DNA of 64,000 bases, from assembly GCA_025463985.1 (NCBI GenBank), contig JAODBM010000184.1, forward strand, positions 1-64,000. The letters run 5' to 3'. Below are positions 24,933-33,154 of this stretch, piece after piece. Positions within the stretch are counted from its first letter, which is position 1. The number at the start of each line of letters is the position of its first letter. This DNA comes from Acidimicrobiales bacterium. Its GTDB lineage: Bacteria > Actinomycetota > Acidimicrobiia > Acidimicrobiales > Iamiaceae. Made by a program: the position numbers and the translations under genes. Under the pieces are notes generated by a model. It saw nothing but the letters and a program-made list of their open reading frames with translations. It searched no databases and was not told where the DNA came from.

Positions 24933-25462
24933 GAACGCCGGCGGTCGAACTCGGCGCCGTAGGCGAGCGGGTCCATCGCGAGGTGGTGCGACAGATCACC
25001 CGAGTGGTCCGCATAGATGGCGCGCGACGTGAAGCGCCACGTCCCGTCCACCCGCTGGAACCCGTCGTGATAGCGGCCGGCGCAGATCGCCTGGAGGGCG
25101 AAGTCGGGCCGGGACTGGTACACGACGTAGTACGAGCGGGCCGTCGCTCGGTCGTTAGGCGCGTCGACCTCGATGATGAGGTTCGTGGTGACGTACTGCG
25201 TGTGCGGCAGCTCGTCTTCGTACACGCGCGACGTGGTGCGGAAGAGCTCGGCCGTCTCGGCGATGCCGCGCTGCACGCCGTGGCCGCCGGGCTGGCGGTC
25301 CGCGACCTCGTCGGCCGGCACCCCGACGCCGGGATAGCCGGCCGGGTAGTGCGTCTCGAACGTGGCGTCGGCGAACAGCTCCGCCGCGCCCAGCCAGTCG
25401 CCCCGGTCGCGACATTCGGCGACCGCGTAGATCAGGTTCGCGATGGCCTGCTCGTCGGTCAT
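24929..25462 (-). CDS. SnoaL-like (NTF2-fold) protein
   Basis: 177 residues. The NTF2-like cone fold is recognised from MTDEQAIANLIYAVAECRDRGDWLGAAELFADATFETH at the start and VTTNLIIEVDAPNDRATARSYYVVYQ in the sheet, ending with DGTWRFTSRAIYADHSGDL. Its overlaps with both SDR neighbours make it part of their operon. Such proteins in aromatic and steroid clusters act as dehydratases, isomerases or cofactor-free oxygenases; the active residues cannot be assigned. Confidence 0.85.
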   Translation of the reverse strand: MTDEQAIANLIYAVAECRDRGDWLGAAELFADATFETHYPAGYPGVGVPADEVADRQPGGHGVQRGIAETAELFRTTSRVYEDELPHTQYVTTNLIIEVDAPNDRATARSYYVVYQSRPDFALQAICAGRYHDGFQRVDGTWRFTSRAIYADHSGDLSHHLAMDPLAYGAEFDRRRS

Positions 25463-26367
25463 GAGCGCGTCGCCTCAGTGCCCGCGATCGCCTCGCCGTT
25501 GCGGGTGAACGGCAGGCGCCCGAGCTGCTCGCGGATCGGCACGAACTCGGGCTGGAGCATGGCGCGACGCTGCCAGTTGGCACCGTCGACGACCATCGTG
25601 TGGCCGGTCACGTAACGAGCGAACGGGGAGGCCAAGAAGACCGCGGCCCAGCCGAGCTCGCGGGGCTGGCCCACGCGGTGTGCGGGCGAACGACGATCCT
25701 CGTTGTCACCGCGGCCCGGGACGGCGCGGATGGCCGCGACCTCGTCGACGTGGGGGAACAATCCGGGGACGAGCCCGTTCACGCGTATGCCATATGGCCC
25801 CCACTCGACGGCCAGCGATTCGGTGAGGTTCTTGACCCCGGCCTTGGCCGCCGCTGAGTGCGCATGACCGGGACCGCCGGTCCAGGCATAGGAGGCGCCG
25901 ATGTTGATGATCGATGCCGGCGTGCCGCGCTCGATGGCCCGCCGCGCCACCTCGCGCGAGCAATAGAACGTGCCGTTGAGGACGATGTCGGTGACGGCGC
26001 GCCAGGCGTTCGGGCTCATGTCCTCGGCCGGGACCGGGAAGTTGCCGGCCGCGTTGTTCACCAGGATGTCGACCGGCCCGAGCACCGTCTCGACCTCGTC
26101 GACGGCAGCGGCGATCTGCTCGGGCTTGCGGATGTCGCACGCCACCGCGTGGGCCGCCGCGCCCTCGGCCCGCACGGCGTGCAGGCCAGCGTCGAGGTGG
26201 GCCGTATCGCGGCTGAGGATGCCTATCGCCGCCCCGAGCCGGGAGAACTCGGTGGCGATCGCCTTGCCCAGGCCGGTGCCGCCGCCGGTCACGATCACCA
26301 CCGAGCCGTCGAAGGTGCCGGCGGCCAGGGGCGTCGTGCCCAGCGGTGGCGGTTCAGGCAGTCCCAT
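25459..26367 (-). CDS. 2,4-dienoyl-CoA reductase-like SDR
   Basis: 302 residues from ATG 26367; TTG 26376 is the ORF-track start. Rossmann motif VIVTGGGTGLGKAIATEF. The fold and phrase ESLAVEWGPYGIRVNGLVPG closely resemble peroxisomal-type 2,4-dienoyl-CoA reductases. The normal SDR Tyr-x-x-x-Lys reads SAAAK here, so the catalytic tyrosine is absent as in that family. A role in reducing an unsaturated acyl-CoA is likely. First gene of a minus-strand operon; a palindrome sits 30-50 nt upstream of its start. Confidence 0.88.
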   Translation of the reverse strand: MGLPEPPPLGTTPLAAGTFDGSVVIVTGGGTGLGKAIATEFSRLGAAIGILSRDTAHLDAGLHAVRAEGAAAHAVACDIRKPEQIAAAVDEVETVLGPVDILVNNAAGNFPVPAEDMSPNAWRAVTDIVLNGTFYCSREVARRAIERGTPASIINIGASYAWTGGPGHAHSAAAKAGVKNLTESLAVEWGPYGIRVNGLVPGLFPHVDEVAAIRAVPGRGDNEDRRSPAHRVGQPRELGWAAVFLASPFARYVTGHTMVVDGANWQRRAMLQPEFVPIREQLGRLPFTRNGEAIAGTEATRS

Positions 26368-26390
26368 GTCGCGCAAGGTAACAGCGCGCT

Positions 26391-26423
26391 GAAGGGCTGA
26401 CGAGAGTTCAATTCTCGTCCTTC
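26391..26423. promoter_or_regulatory. Palindrome in the divergent SDR/LLM gap
   Basis: Perfect 7-nt arms GACGAGA (26399-26405) and TCTCGTC (26413-26419) flank GTTCAAT. Partial outer arms GAAGG/CCTTC extend it. It lies 30-55 nt before the SDR start and 180 nt before the LLM start on the other strand, so it may be an operator shared by the two divergent operons. The rest of the 235-nt gap shows nothing. Confidence 0.5.
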
Positions 26424-26601
26424 ATCGATCAGGGCGATGAGCGAGAGCGCGCTGGGAACCGTCGGCCGCACTGATCGTCGGCCGCGATGAATGTCGCCGC
26501 GATTTGGCTTGTCCGGATGCGGGTCGCGGTCGAGAGTGGCCACTACCGACCCGAGCGGTTGCGCGAGACGCCCGCTTGCCCGAGCTGTAGGGGAAAAGAC
26601 C

Positions 26602-27723
26602 ATGGAGTTTTCGATCTTCGTCCAGATGTACATCCCTGGTGCGAAGGCCCACGATCCCGCCGCCGAGCATCAATCCGTGATGAACGAGCTTGCGCTCATC
26701 AAGGCGGCCGACGAGCACAACTGGAAGTACGCGTGGGTCACCGAGCACCACTCGCTGCCCGAGTACTCCCACCTCTCGGCCAACGAATCGTTCATGGCGT
26801 ATGCCCTGGCGATCACCGAGAACATCCACATCGGCTCGGGGATCATGAACCTCAATCCGATCGTGAACCACCCGGTCCGCGTCGCCGAGCGGGTGGCCAT
26901 GCTCGACCACCTCGGCGAGGGACGGTTCGAGATGGGCACCGGCCGTGGCGCCGGCAGCTGGGAGATCGGCACCTTCAACCTTGACCCCGAGCAGACCCGC
27001 GAGCCCTGGGAAGAGGTGGTCTGGGAGTTCAAGAAGATGTGGTCCCAGCAGGAGTACTCCTTCGACGGCAAGTACTTCCAGACGCCGCCCCGCAACATCC
27101 TCCCGAAGCCCTATGGCGGCTTGACGACGCACCCCCCGATGTGGGTGGCGGCCGGCAACCCGCCCACCTATGAGAAGGCCGCCCGGCACGGCATGGGCGT
27201 GCTCGGCTTCAACATCACGGCCATCCACGACATGAAGGCTCACGTCGACTCCTACAAGGCGCACATCGGCGACGCCGTCCCGGTCGGCCAGTACGTGAAC
27301 GACAACGTGATGATCTCGAACGCGCTGGTCTGCCTGGAGGACGGCCAGGAGGCCCGCCGCGTGGCCACCGACATGAGCCTGTCGTACCTGCAGAGCCTCA
27401 TGCTCCTGTACCACGACACGTTCGCCGTCGATCCGTCCCTCAAGGAGAAGGTCTGGCCGGCCAAGTTCGCCGAGCCGACCCTCGACGACATCGAGGAGCG
27501 CATCGAGCAGGGCTTCCTGCTCTGCGGCGATCCCGACGAGGTCCTGCAGCAGGTCAGCCGCTACCAGGACGTCGGCTGCGACCAGGTCTGCTTCGGCATG
27601 CCGGTGGGCCTCTCGCAGGAGCACGCGCTGAAGACGATCGAGCTCTTCGGGGACCTCGTCATCCCGAAGCTCGACTTGGATCCGGTCCACCGCAGCACGA
27701 AGATGCGGCAGGGCCTGGCGTAG
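26602..27723 (+). CDS. LLM-class flavin-dependent oxidoreductase
   Basis: 373 residues from ATG 26602 with AGGGGAAAAG ahead of it. TIM-barrel luciferase-like motifs: WVTEHHSLPEYSHLSANES, IGSGIMNLNPIVNHPVRVAERVAMLDHLGEGRFEMGTGRG, and WVAAGNPPTYEKAARHGMGVL. The next gene is a second LLM protein, 37 nt downstream. Members use FMN or F420 to hydroxylate or oxidise substrates; the pair may be two steps or two subunits. Whether F420 or FMN is used is not decided by these motifs. Confidence 0.88.
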   Translation: MEFSIFVQMYIPGAKAHDPAAEHQSVMNELALIKAADEHNWKYAWVTEHHSLPEYSHLSANESFMAYALAITENIHIGSGIMNLNPIVNHPVRVAERVAMLDHLGEGRFEMGTGRGAGSWEIGTFNLDPEQTREPWEEVVWEFKKMWSQQEYSFDGKYFQTPPRNILPKPYGGLTTHPPMWVAAGNPPTYEKAARHGMGVLGFNITAIHDMKAHVDSYKAHIGDAVPVGQYVNDNVMISNALVCLEDGQEARRVATDMSLSYLQSLMLLYHDTFAVDPSLKEKVWPAKFAEPTLDDIEERIEQGFLLCGDPDEVLQQVSRYQDVGCDQVCFGMPVGLSQEHALKTIELFGDLVIPKLDLDPVHRSTKMRQGLA

Positions 27724-27760
27724 CGAGCCACCGCAGTTTCGTCGGTCCAAGGGGGACACC

Positions 27761-28648
27761 ATGAAGTTCTGGTACGCCATCGCGTTCGCGCCGATGGACC
27801 ACATGATGGGCATCGCGAAGACCGCCGATGAAGTCGGCTTCGAAGGGCTCAACCTGGCCCATCACATCGTGACGCCGGAGACGATCCGGTCCCCGTATCC
27901 CTATACCGACGACAACACCATCTGGTGGGACCCGGCAGCACCCTTCCCTGATCCCTGGGTGCTGTCGGCCGCGCTCGCTGCGGTCACCACGAGGATCAAG
28001 TTCTGCACCAGCATCTTCATCCTGCCGTCGCAGGACCCGTTCACCGTAGCGAAGGCGGTCTCGACGGCCGCGGTGATCTCCGGTGACCGCATCGTGCTGG
28101 GCGCGGGTGCCGGATGGATGAAGGAGGAGTTCGACCTGACCGGTCAGGACTTCGCCACCCGAGGGCGCCGCATGGACGAGATGCTCGAGGTCATGGCCAA
28201 GCTCTTCTCCGGCAAGATGCTCGACCACCACGGCGAGTTCTACGACTACGAGCCCGTGCAGATGTCTCCGGTGGCATCCAAGCCGATCCCGATCTACGCG
28301 GGCGGTCATAGCGCCCCAGCGTTGCGGCGCGCCGCCCGCGTCGACGGATGGTTCGCAGCCGGCCCCTACACCTTCGACGAGTCGGTCGTGGCCCTCAAGG
28401 GCCTCGCCGATGCGCGGGCCGAGGCCGGCACGGCGGACGACCCCTACGAATGCATCGTGGGGCTCATCACGCCACCGAACCTCGACGAGTTCTACGCCCT
28501 CGAAGCACTCGGCGCGACCGCGTTCACGATCGTCCCCGGCTACTACACCGGCGACCCCAACCCCACGCTCGCGCAGCGCCAGGCATCCATGGAGAAGTTC
28601 GCCAGGGAGATCATCGAGCCCGCGTCGGCTCACCGGCGCACGGCCTGA
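27761..28648 (+). CDS. LLM-class F420-dependent oxidoreductase-like
   Basis: 295 residues. TIM-barrel luciferase family: GLNLAHHIVTPE, FCTSIFILPSQDPFTVAKAVSTAAVISGDRIVLGAGAGWMKEEF and IPIYAGGHSAPALRRAARVDGWF. Size and the GAGWMKEEF motif match the shorter F420-type (TIGR03619-like) group. AAGGGGGACACC precedes the start. It sits between another LLM gene and a MerB-like gene in the same direction, probably one transcript. Confidence 0.88.
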   Translation: MKFWYAIAFAPMDHMMGIAKTADEVGFEGLNLAHHIVTPETIRSPYPYTDDNTIWWDPAAPFPDPWVLSAALAAVTTRIKFCTSIFILPSQDPFTVAKAVSTAAVISGDRIVLGAGAGWMKEEFDLTGQDFATRGRRMDEMLEVMAKLFSGKMLDHHGEFYDYEPVQMSPVASKPIPIYAGGHSAPALRRAARVDGWFAAGPYTFDESVVALKGLADARAEAGTADDPYECIVGLITPPNLDEFYALEALGATAFTIVPGYYTGDPNPTLAQRQASMEKFAREIIEPASAHRRTA

Positions 28649-28681
28649 GCCGCGCTGACCGCCACAACAGAAGGCCTGCAC

Positions 28682-29407
28682 ATGCCCCAAGACATCGCCC
28701 CGTTCGAGTGGTCCGACGATGCCCTGCGCCTCCGTCAACTCGTCTACGAGCACTGGTGCGAGCACGGTCGGGGTCCCAACCTCCGCGACGTGCACGAGGC
28801 CATCGGCCTCACGCGCCGCCAGACCGTGCAGGCCTACCGGCAGCTCCAGCTCGGCATCTGCGGGTGCATCGACCTGTTCAGCCAGAACGCCAGCGTCTAT
28901 CGGTTCATGCCGTTCGCCTCGTTCCCGACGCAGGTGAAGGCGTACGTCGACGACACCTTTCACAGCTTCGCCGGCTGCGCCATGGAGACGATGCCGTTCT
29001 CCAAGATGCCCCCGTTTGCGGACAGCACCGTGACGTTCGAGTCGTACTGCTCGTGCTGCCTCGAGCCGGTGCGCTTCACAGCCAAGGCCGGACAGTTCCT
29101 CTCGCGCGAGCCCGACGGGCTGCTCATCCACGTCAGCACGTCACCGTGGGACTGGCAGCTGATCGACACCATGTACCAGTGCGACAGCATGAACTTCGTG
29201 ATCGACGCCGATCACGCCGAGCGCTACGAGCGTGAGATCGGCCGGCGCGGGGTGCTGTTCACGCTCGAGCAGGCCATGGTCTTCGCTGGCGGATCCGGTG
29301 ATCGGCGGATGTGGAACTTTCACGCTCCGCCGGAGACCTCGAGCCCCGAGAAGGTCATCAACGGGGCTCGCGGCCTCGGCGTCGACGTCGCGAACTGGGA
29401 TGCCTGA
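28682..29407 (+). CDS. MerB-like (alkylmercury lyase-family) protein
   Basis: 241 residues. An N-terminal winged-helix part (LRQLVYEHWCEHGRGPNLRDVHEAIGLTRRQTVQAYRQL) precedes a MerB-type domain with FAGCAMETMPF, where the C-A-M-E matches the catalytic Cys96-Ala-Leu-Asp99 of MerB with Asp changed to Glu. A later cysteine in MYQCDSMNFVID falls near MerB Cys159/160, and CSCCLEPV resembles the structural cysteines. In a catabolic cluster it need not act on organomercury; a related C-heteroatom or C-C cleavage, or a decoy annotation, is possible. Confidence 0.75.
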   Translation: MPQDIAPFEWSDDALRLRQLVYEHWCEHGRGPNLRDVHEAIGLTRRQTVQAYRQLQLGICGCIDLFSQNASVYRFMPFASFPTQVKAYVDDTFHSFAGCAMETMPFSKMPPFADSTVTFESYCSCCLEPVRFTAKAGQFLSREPDGLLIHVSTSPWDWQLIDTMYQCDSMNFVIDADHAERYEREIGRRGVLFTLEQAMVFAGGSGDRRMWNFHAPPETSSPEKVINGARGLGVDVANWDA

Positions 29408-29409
29408 GG

Positions 29410-30234
29410 GTGGTTGACCCACGCGACCAGAACTGGAGCCCGACGGCCGCGTTCGACCTGACCGGCCGCGTCGCCGTCGTGACCGGCGCCGGCAGCGGGA
29501 TCGGCGCGGCGGCGGCCGAGCACCTCGCCGGTGCCGGCGCGGCCGTGGTCCTGGCCGACCTCGACGAGGGGGCGCTCGGGCGGGTGGCGAAGGCGATCGA
29601 GGGCCGCGGCGCGCAGGCCACCATCGTGGCGACCGACGTGAGCCGCCAGGCCGAGGTCGACGCGCTCGTCGACCTGGCCGTCTCGACCTACGGACGCCTG
29701 GACGTGATGGCCAACGTCGCCGGCATCCCCGGCGACGGCCTCGTGCGCGACATCACCGAGGATCGCTTCGACCAGGTGATGGCGGTGAACGTGAAGGGCG
29801 TGCTCTTCGGCTGCCAGGCCGCCATGCGGGTCATGGCCGAGCAGGGCTCCGGGAGCATCGTGAACGTCGCCTCCGCGGCGATCGACTGCGCCGTCGCGAA
29901 CGCGGCCCTCTACGCCATGACCAAGGCCGCCGTGGTGATGTTGACCATGGACCTGGCCGTCGAGGCCGGACCGTCGGGCGTACGGGTCAACGCCATCGCG
30001 CCGGGGCCGACGCTGACCGCGTTCACGACCCGGCACCTCGTGAACGATCGCGGCGAGCGCGACGAGGCGCAGTACGACCAGCGCGTGGCGGCCATGGCGG
30101 CCATGAGCCCGCTGGGCCTCGTGGGCGAGGCCGACGACCAGGCGCTGCAGATCCTCTACCTCGCGTCCGACGCCGCGAGGTACGTGACCGGATCGATCAT
30201 GCGGGCCAACGGCGGCGTGGGGATCGTCTGGTGA
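29410..30234 (+). CDS. Short-chain dehydrogenase/reductase
   Basis: 274 residues from GTG 29410, 2 nt after the previous stop; the earlier ORF-track start is inside the MerB-like gene. Classical SDR: VVTGAGSGIGAAAAEHLAG, NVAGIPGDG, SIVNVASAA, and catalytic YAMTK. C-terminal DAARYVTGSIMRANGG. Its stop overlaps the next GTG start, so it is coupled to the SnoaL-like gene. This SDR-SnoaL pairing repeats that at 24-25.5 kb. Confidence 0.9.
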   Translation: MVDPRDQNWSPTAAFDLTGRVAVVTGAGSGIGAAAAEHLAGAGAAVVLADLDEGALGRVAKAIEGRGAQATIVATDVSRQAEVDALVDLAVSTYGRLDVMANVAGIPGDGLVRDITEDRFDQVMAVNVKGVLFGCQAAMRVMAEQGSGSIVNVASAAIDCAVANAALYAMTKAAVVMLTMDLAVEAGPSGVRVNAIAPGPTLTAFTTRHLVNDRGERDEAQYDQRVAAMAAMSPLGLVGEADDQALQILYLASDAARYVTGSIMRANGGVGIVW

Positions 30235-30698
30235 CCACACCGACCGACGCCGACGAGGCCCGCACCGAGGTCGCCGTCCAGAACCTCGTGCATCGTTGCG
30301 CCGAGCTCATGGACCTCGGCGAGGCCGAGGCGGCGGCGGCCCTGTTCGACGGAGCCACGCTCATCGTCGAGCACGACGGGGTCAGCGAGACGCACGATGG
30401 AGCGGCCGCGGTGCTGACCGGCCACCTGCTGCCGACGATGGTCGGCAGCCGCAGCGCGCCGCGCTCGAAGCACATCGTGACCAACCTCGCGGTGACGGTG
30501 CGGGCCGACGGCGCGACGGCCGAGGCCAGGTCGTACCTGACCGTGCTCCAGGCGCCGACCGCCGGCGCCATGCTCCAGCCCGTGCGCTGCGGGCGGCAGC
30601 TCGACGAGCTCGCACGGGTCGGCGACGCCTGGCGCTTCCGCAGCCGCCGGATCATCGTCGACCTCGACCACGGACAAGAAGGAGCTGGCCATGGCTGA
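30231..30698 (+). CDS. SnoaL-like (NTF2-fold) protein
   Basis: 155 residues, GTG start in a GTGA overlap. NTF2-like pattern: VAVQNLVHRCAELMDLGEAEAAAALFDGATLIVEH, KHIVTNLAVTVRADGATAEARSYLTVLQ, and DAWRFRSRRIIVDL at the end. Overlap with the next gene start (30691) continues the operon. Second SnoaL-like protein in the island; the catalytic residues and the substrate cannot be assigned. Confidence 0.83.
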   Translation: MTTPTDADEARTEVAVQNLVHRCAELMDLGEAEAAAALFDGATLIVEHDGVSETHDGAAAVLTGHLLPTMVGSRSAPRSKHIVTNLAVTVRADGATAEARSYLTVLQAPTAGAMLQPVRCGRQLDELARVGDAWRFRSRRIIVDLDHGQEGAGHG

Positions 30699-31590
30699 AG
30701 GTCGTCGGGGCAACTGGGGACGCTGGGGCGACGACGACGAGCGCGGCGCGCTCAACCTCCTCGGTCCCGAGATGCTGCTGCGCGCCACCCAGGCGTGCCG
30801 GACCGGGAAGCTCTACAGCCTCGGGCTGCCCATCGCCCGCGCCGCCGGGCCGGTCTACGACTACCGGGGCGCGCCGCAGCGCCTCACGCTCACGAGCCGG
30901 GCGGACGCGGCGATGTTCGCGGCCTACGGCGCGAAGGACGGGACCGGCTCGAACGAAGACGTCCTCGTGCTCGCCTCCCACACGCTCACCCACATGGACG
31001 CGCTCAGCCACGTGTTCGCCGAGGGCGGCATCTACAACGGTCACGCCGACGAGTTCGCGTCGACCTCGGGCGCGGCCCGCTGCGGCATCGAGAAGACCGC
31101 GGCGTTCGCCGGCCATGCCGTGCTGCTCGACGTGGCCGCGCACCAGGGCGTCGACTGGCTGGAGCCCGGCCACGTCATCGACGCCGCCCAGCTCGAGGCC
31201 TGCCGGGCCGCGCAGGGCGTCGAGCTCGCCGCCGGCGACATCCTGCTCGTGCGCACCGGCTGGCTGGACTTCTACCGGTCGCTGCCGGAGGGCTCGTCGC
31301 CGCCCATGGAGCAGTCGGGGCTGGGCCTCGACGCCGTCTCCTTCGTGCGCGATCACGACGTCGCCGCCGTCGGCGCCGACAACCCGGCGATCGAGTGCAT
31401 GCCGTTCGATCAAGGCGAGTTCCTCGGCGTGCACCGGGCGCTGCTCGTCGACCTCGGCGTGACGCTCATCGAGAACCTCGACCTGCGGGCGATGGCCGAC
31501 GACCGCTGCTACGAGTCGCTGTTCTGCGTGGCCGGCCTGCCCGTGACCGGCGCGACCGGCAGCCCGGTGAACCCGATCGCGATCGGCTGA
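30691..31590 (+). CDS. Cyclase-family (kynurenine formamidase-like) metal hydrolase
   Basis: 299 residues. The family signature HxGTHxDxPxH appears as SHTLTHMDALSHVF near residue 95, which gives the metal-binding histidines and aspartate. N-terminal GRWGDDDERGALNLL and C-terminal LDLRAMADDRCYESLFCVAGLPVTGATGSPVNPIAI are typical of the putative-cyclase branch. These proteins hydrolyse amides or C-C bonds in ring-degradation clusters. Operon with SnoaL-like and isochorismatase-fold genes. Confidence 0.88.
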   Translation: MAEGRRGNWGRWGDDDERGALNLLGPEMLLRATQACRTGKLYSLGLPIARAAGPVYDYRGAPQRLTLTSRADAAMFAAYGAKDGTGSNEDVLVLASHTLTHMDALSHVFAEGGIYNGHADEFASTSGAARCGIEKTAAFAGHAVLLDVAAHQGVDWLEPGHVIDAAQLEACRAAQGVELAAGDILLVRTGWLDFYRSLPEGSSPPMEQSGLGLDAVSFVRDHDVAAVGADNPAIECMPFDQGEFLGVHRALLVDLGVTLIENLDLRAMADDRCYESLFCVAGLPVTGATGSPVNPIAIG

Positions 31591-31593
31591 GCC

Positions 31594-32238
31594 TTGCCGC
31601 TCGACCTGGTCGGCCTGCTCGATCCGCGGCACACCGCCGTGCTCACCCAGGAGTGCCAGTCGGGCGTGATCGGCGCGGTGTCACCGTTGCCCGAGCTGTC
31701 GGATGCGGCACGCGAGATCCTGCCGAACGTCATCGGCATCGTCGACGCGGCACGGGCCGCGGGCGCGCCCGTGGTCCACTGCGTCGGTGTGCGGCGGCTC
31801 GACGGGCGGGGCGCGAGCGGCAACGCCCGCATCTTCAACTACATGGCCCACACGCCTCTGCCGCTGACGGCCGGCAGCCCGGCCGCCGCGGTGATCCCCG
31901 AGCTGGGGCCGCACGAGGACGACTTCGTGCTGGCCCGGCTGCACGGCCTCTCGCCGTTCCCCGGGAGCGAGCTGGATCCGATCCTGCGCAACCTCGGCGT
32001 GCGGACCGTCGTGATCGTGGGCGTGTCGGTGAACGTGGCGGTGCAGAACCTCACGTTCGACGCGGTGAACGCGGGCTACCAGGTGGTGCTCCCCCGCGAC
32101 GCGGTGGCGGGCTGGCCCCGCGAGTACGTCGACGCCGTGTTCGAGCACACGCTCGGAGCGGTCGCGACCGTGATCTCCAGTGCCCGGATCATCGAGATCT
32201 GGGCCACCGACCGAAGGGATTCGCATGGGACGACTTGA
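31594..32238 (+). CDS. Isochorismatase-fold (cysteine hydrolase family) protein lacking the cysteine
   Basis: 214 residues; TTG start at 31594 follows the cyclase stop by 3 nt, so translation is coupled. Isochorismatase fold: LTQECQSGVIG at the position of the acidic residue, FVLARLHGLSPFPGSELD where the catalytic lysine normally sits (Arg here), and VIVGVSVNVAVQNLTFDAVNAGYQV, where the nucleophilic cysteine is Ala. The three catalytic positions are thus Glu, Arg and Ala. It may act by non-covalent chemistry like true isochorismatases, or may have lost activity. Confidence 0.82.
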   Translation: MPLDLVGLLDPRHTAVLTQECQSGVIGAVSPLPELSDAAREILPNVIGIVDAARAAGAPVVHCVGVRRLDGRGASGNARIFNYMAHTPLPLTAGSPAAAVIPELGPHEDDFVLARLHGLSPFPGSELDPILRNLGVRTVVIVGVSVNVAVQNLTFDAVNAGYQVVLPRDAVAGWPREYVDAVFEHTLGAVATVISSARIIEIWATDRRDSHGTT

Positions 32239-33007
32239 TGGCAAGGTGGCGCTCATCACGGGCGCGGCACGCGGCTCCGGGGCCTCGACCGCAGAGCTGT
32301 TCGCAGCCGAGGGCGCCAAGGTCGTGGTGACCGACATCCTCGACGACCTCGGGCGAGAGCTGGTGGCGAACATCGGGCCGGCGGCGATCTATGAGCGGCT
32401 CGACATCACCGACGAGTCCCGCTGGTCCGAGGTGGTCGACGTCGCCGTCGAGACGTTCGGATCGCTGGACGTGATGGTCAACAACGCGGCGATCCTCGAG
32501 TTCGGCTCGCTGCTCGACACGACCCTGGACGCGTTCAAGCGCACGGTCGACGTCAACCAGGTCGGCGTCTTCCTCGGCATGCGCACCGCGGTCCCGGCCA
32601 TGCGGGAGGCGGGCGGCGGCTCGATCATCAACATCTCGTCGGTCGACGGGCTCCGCGGCCTCAACGGCGTGTTCGCCTACGCCTCCACCAAATGGGCGGT
32701 GCGGGGCATGACCAAGTGTGCGGCGATGGAGCTCGGACACCTCGGCATTCGGGTGAACTCGGTGCACCCGGGCGGTGTGCGGACGCCGATGAACGACCCG
32801 CACATCGGGGATATGGACATCGATGCGATGTTTGCCAATCTGCCAATTCCTCGGCTCATGGAGCCCGAAGAGGTGGCGCAGTTGAACCTGTTCCTGGCCT
32901 CGGATGAAAGCTCATACTGCACGGCCGCAGACTTCACCGCCGATGGCGGTTGGACGGCCGGTGTGCGCGAACCGGCCCTGCCAGGACTCGAGATTTCGAA
33001 GGCATGA
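32225..33007 (+). CDS. Short-chain dehydrogenase, 3-alpha/20-beta-HSD-like
   Basis: 260 residues from ATG 32225, overlapping the previous stop. Rossmann motif VALITGAARGSGASTAELF (GSG in place of the usual GIG), NNAAILEFGSL, SIINISSVDGLRGL, catalytic YASTKWAVRGM, and a C-terminal AADFTADGGWTAGV. The sequence resembles actinobacterial 3-alpha/20-beta-hydroxysteroid dehydrogenases. Last gene of the 28.7-33 kb operon. Confidence 0.88.
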   Translation: MGRLDGKVALITGAARGSGASTAELFAAEGAKVVVTDILDDLGRELVANIGPAAIYERLDITDESRWSEVVDVAVETFGSLDVMVNNAAILEFGSLLDTTLDAFKRTVDVNQVGVFLGMRTAVPAMREAGGGSIINISSVDGLRGLNGVFAYASTKWAVRGMTKCAAMELGHLGIRVNSVHPGGVRTPMNDPHIGDMDIDAMFANLPIPRLMEPEEVAQLNLFLASDESSYCTAADFTADGGWTAGVREPALPGLEISKA

Positions 33008-33093
33008 GCGCCGATCGGTCGGAACGATGAGCGCGCAAGTTCTGGAGGTTGCGCTCGCCGATGAGTCATCCACAATGGACGAGCAGCGGCTCC

Positions 33094-33106
33094 GACGTGG
33101 AACGTC
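33094..33106. promoter_or_regulatory. Short dyad upstream of echA20-like gene
   Basis: GACGT-GGA-ACGTC, perfect 5-nt arms, in the 147-nt gap before the crotonase operon. It might be an operator, but so short a dyad is weak evidence. No match to a KstR2-type motif was recognised. Confidence 0.25.
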
Positions 33107-33154
33107 ACTCGACACAGTAGAGCCCAGTTGGAAGCCGAGCGTGAGGAAGAGAGC

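Noticed and set aside
26422-27852. 476-residue minus-strand ORF
   Set aside because: It is the antisense of the LLM gene at 26602-27723, whose luciferase-family motifs are clear, and its own composition is Val/Leu/Asp shadow-like.
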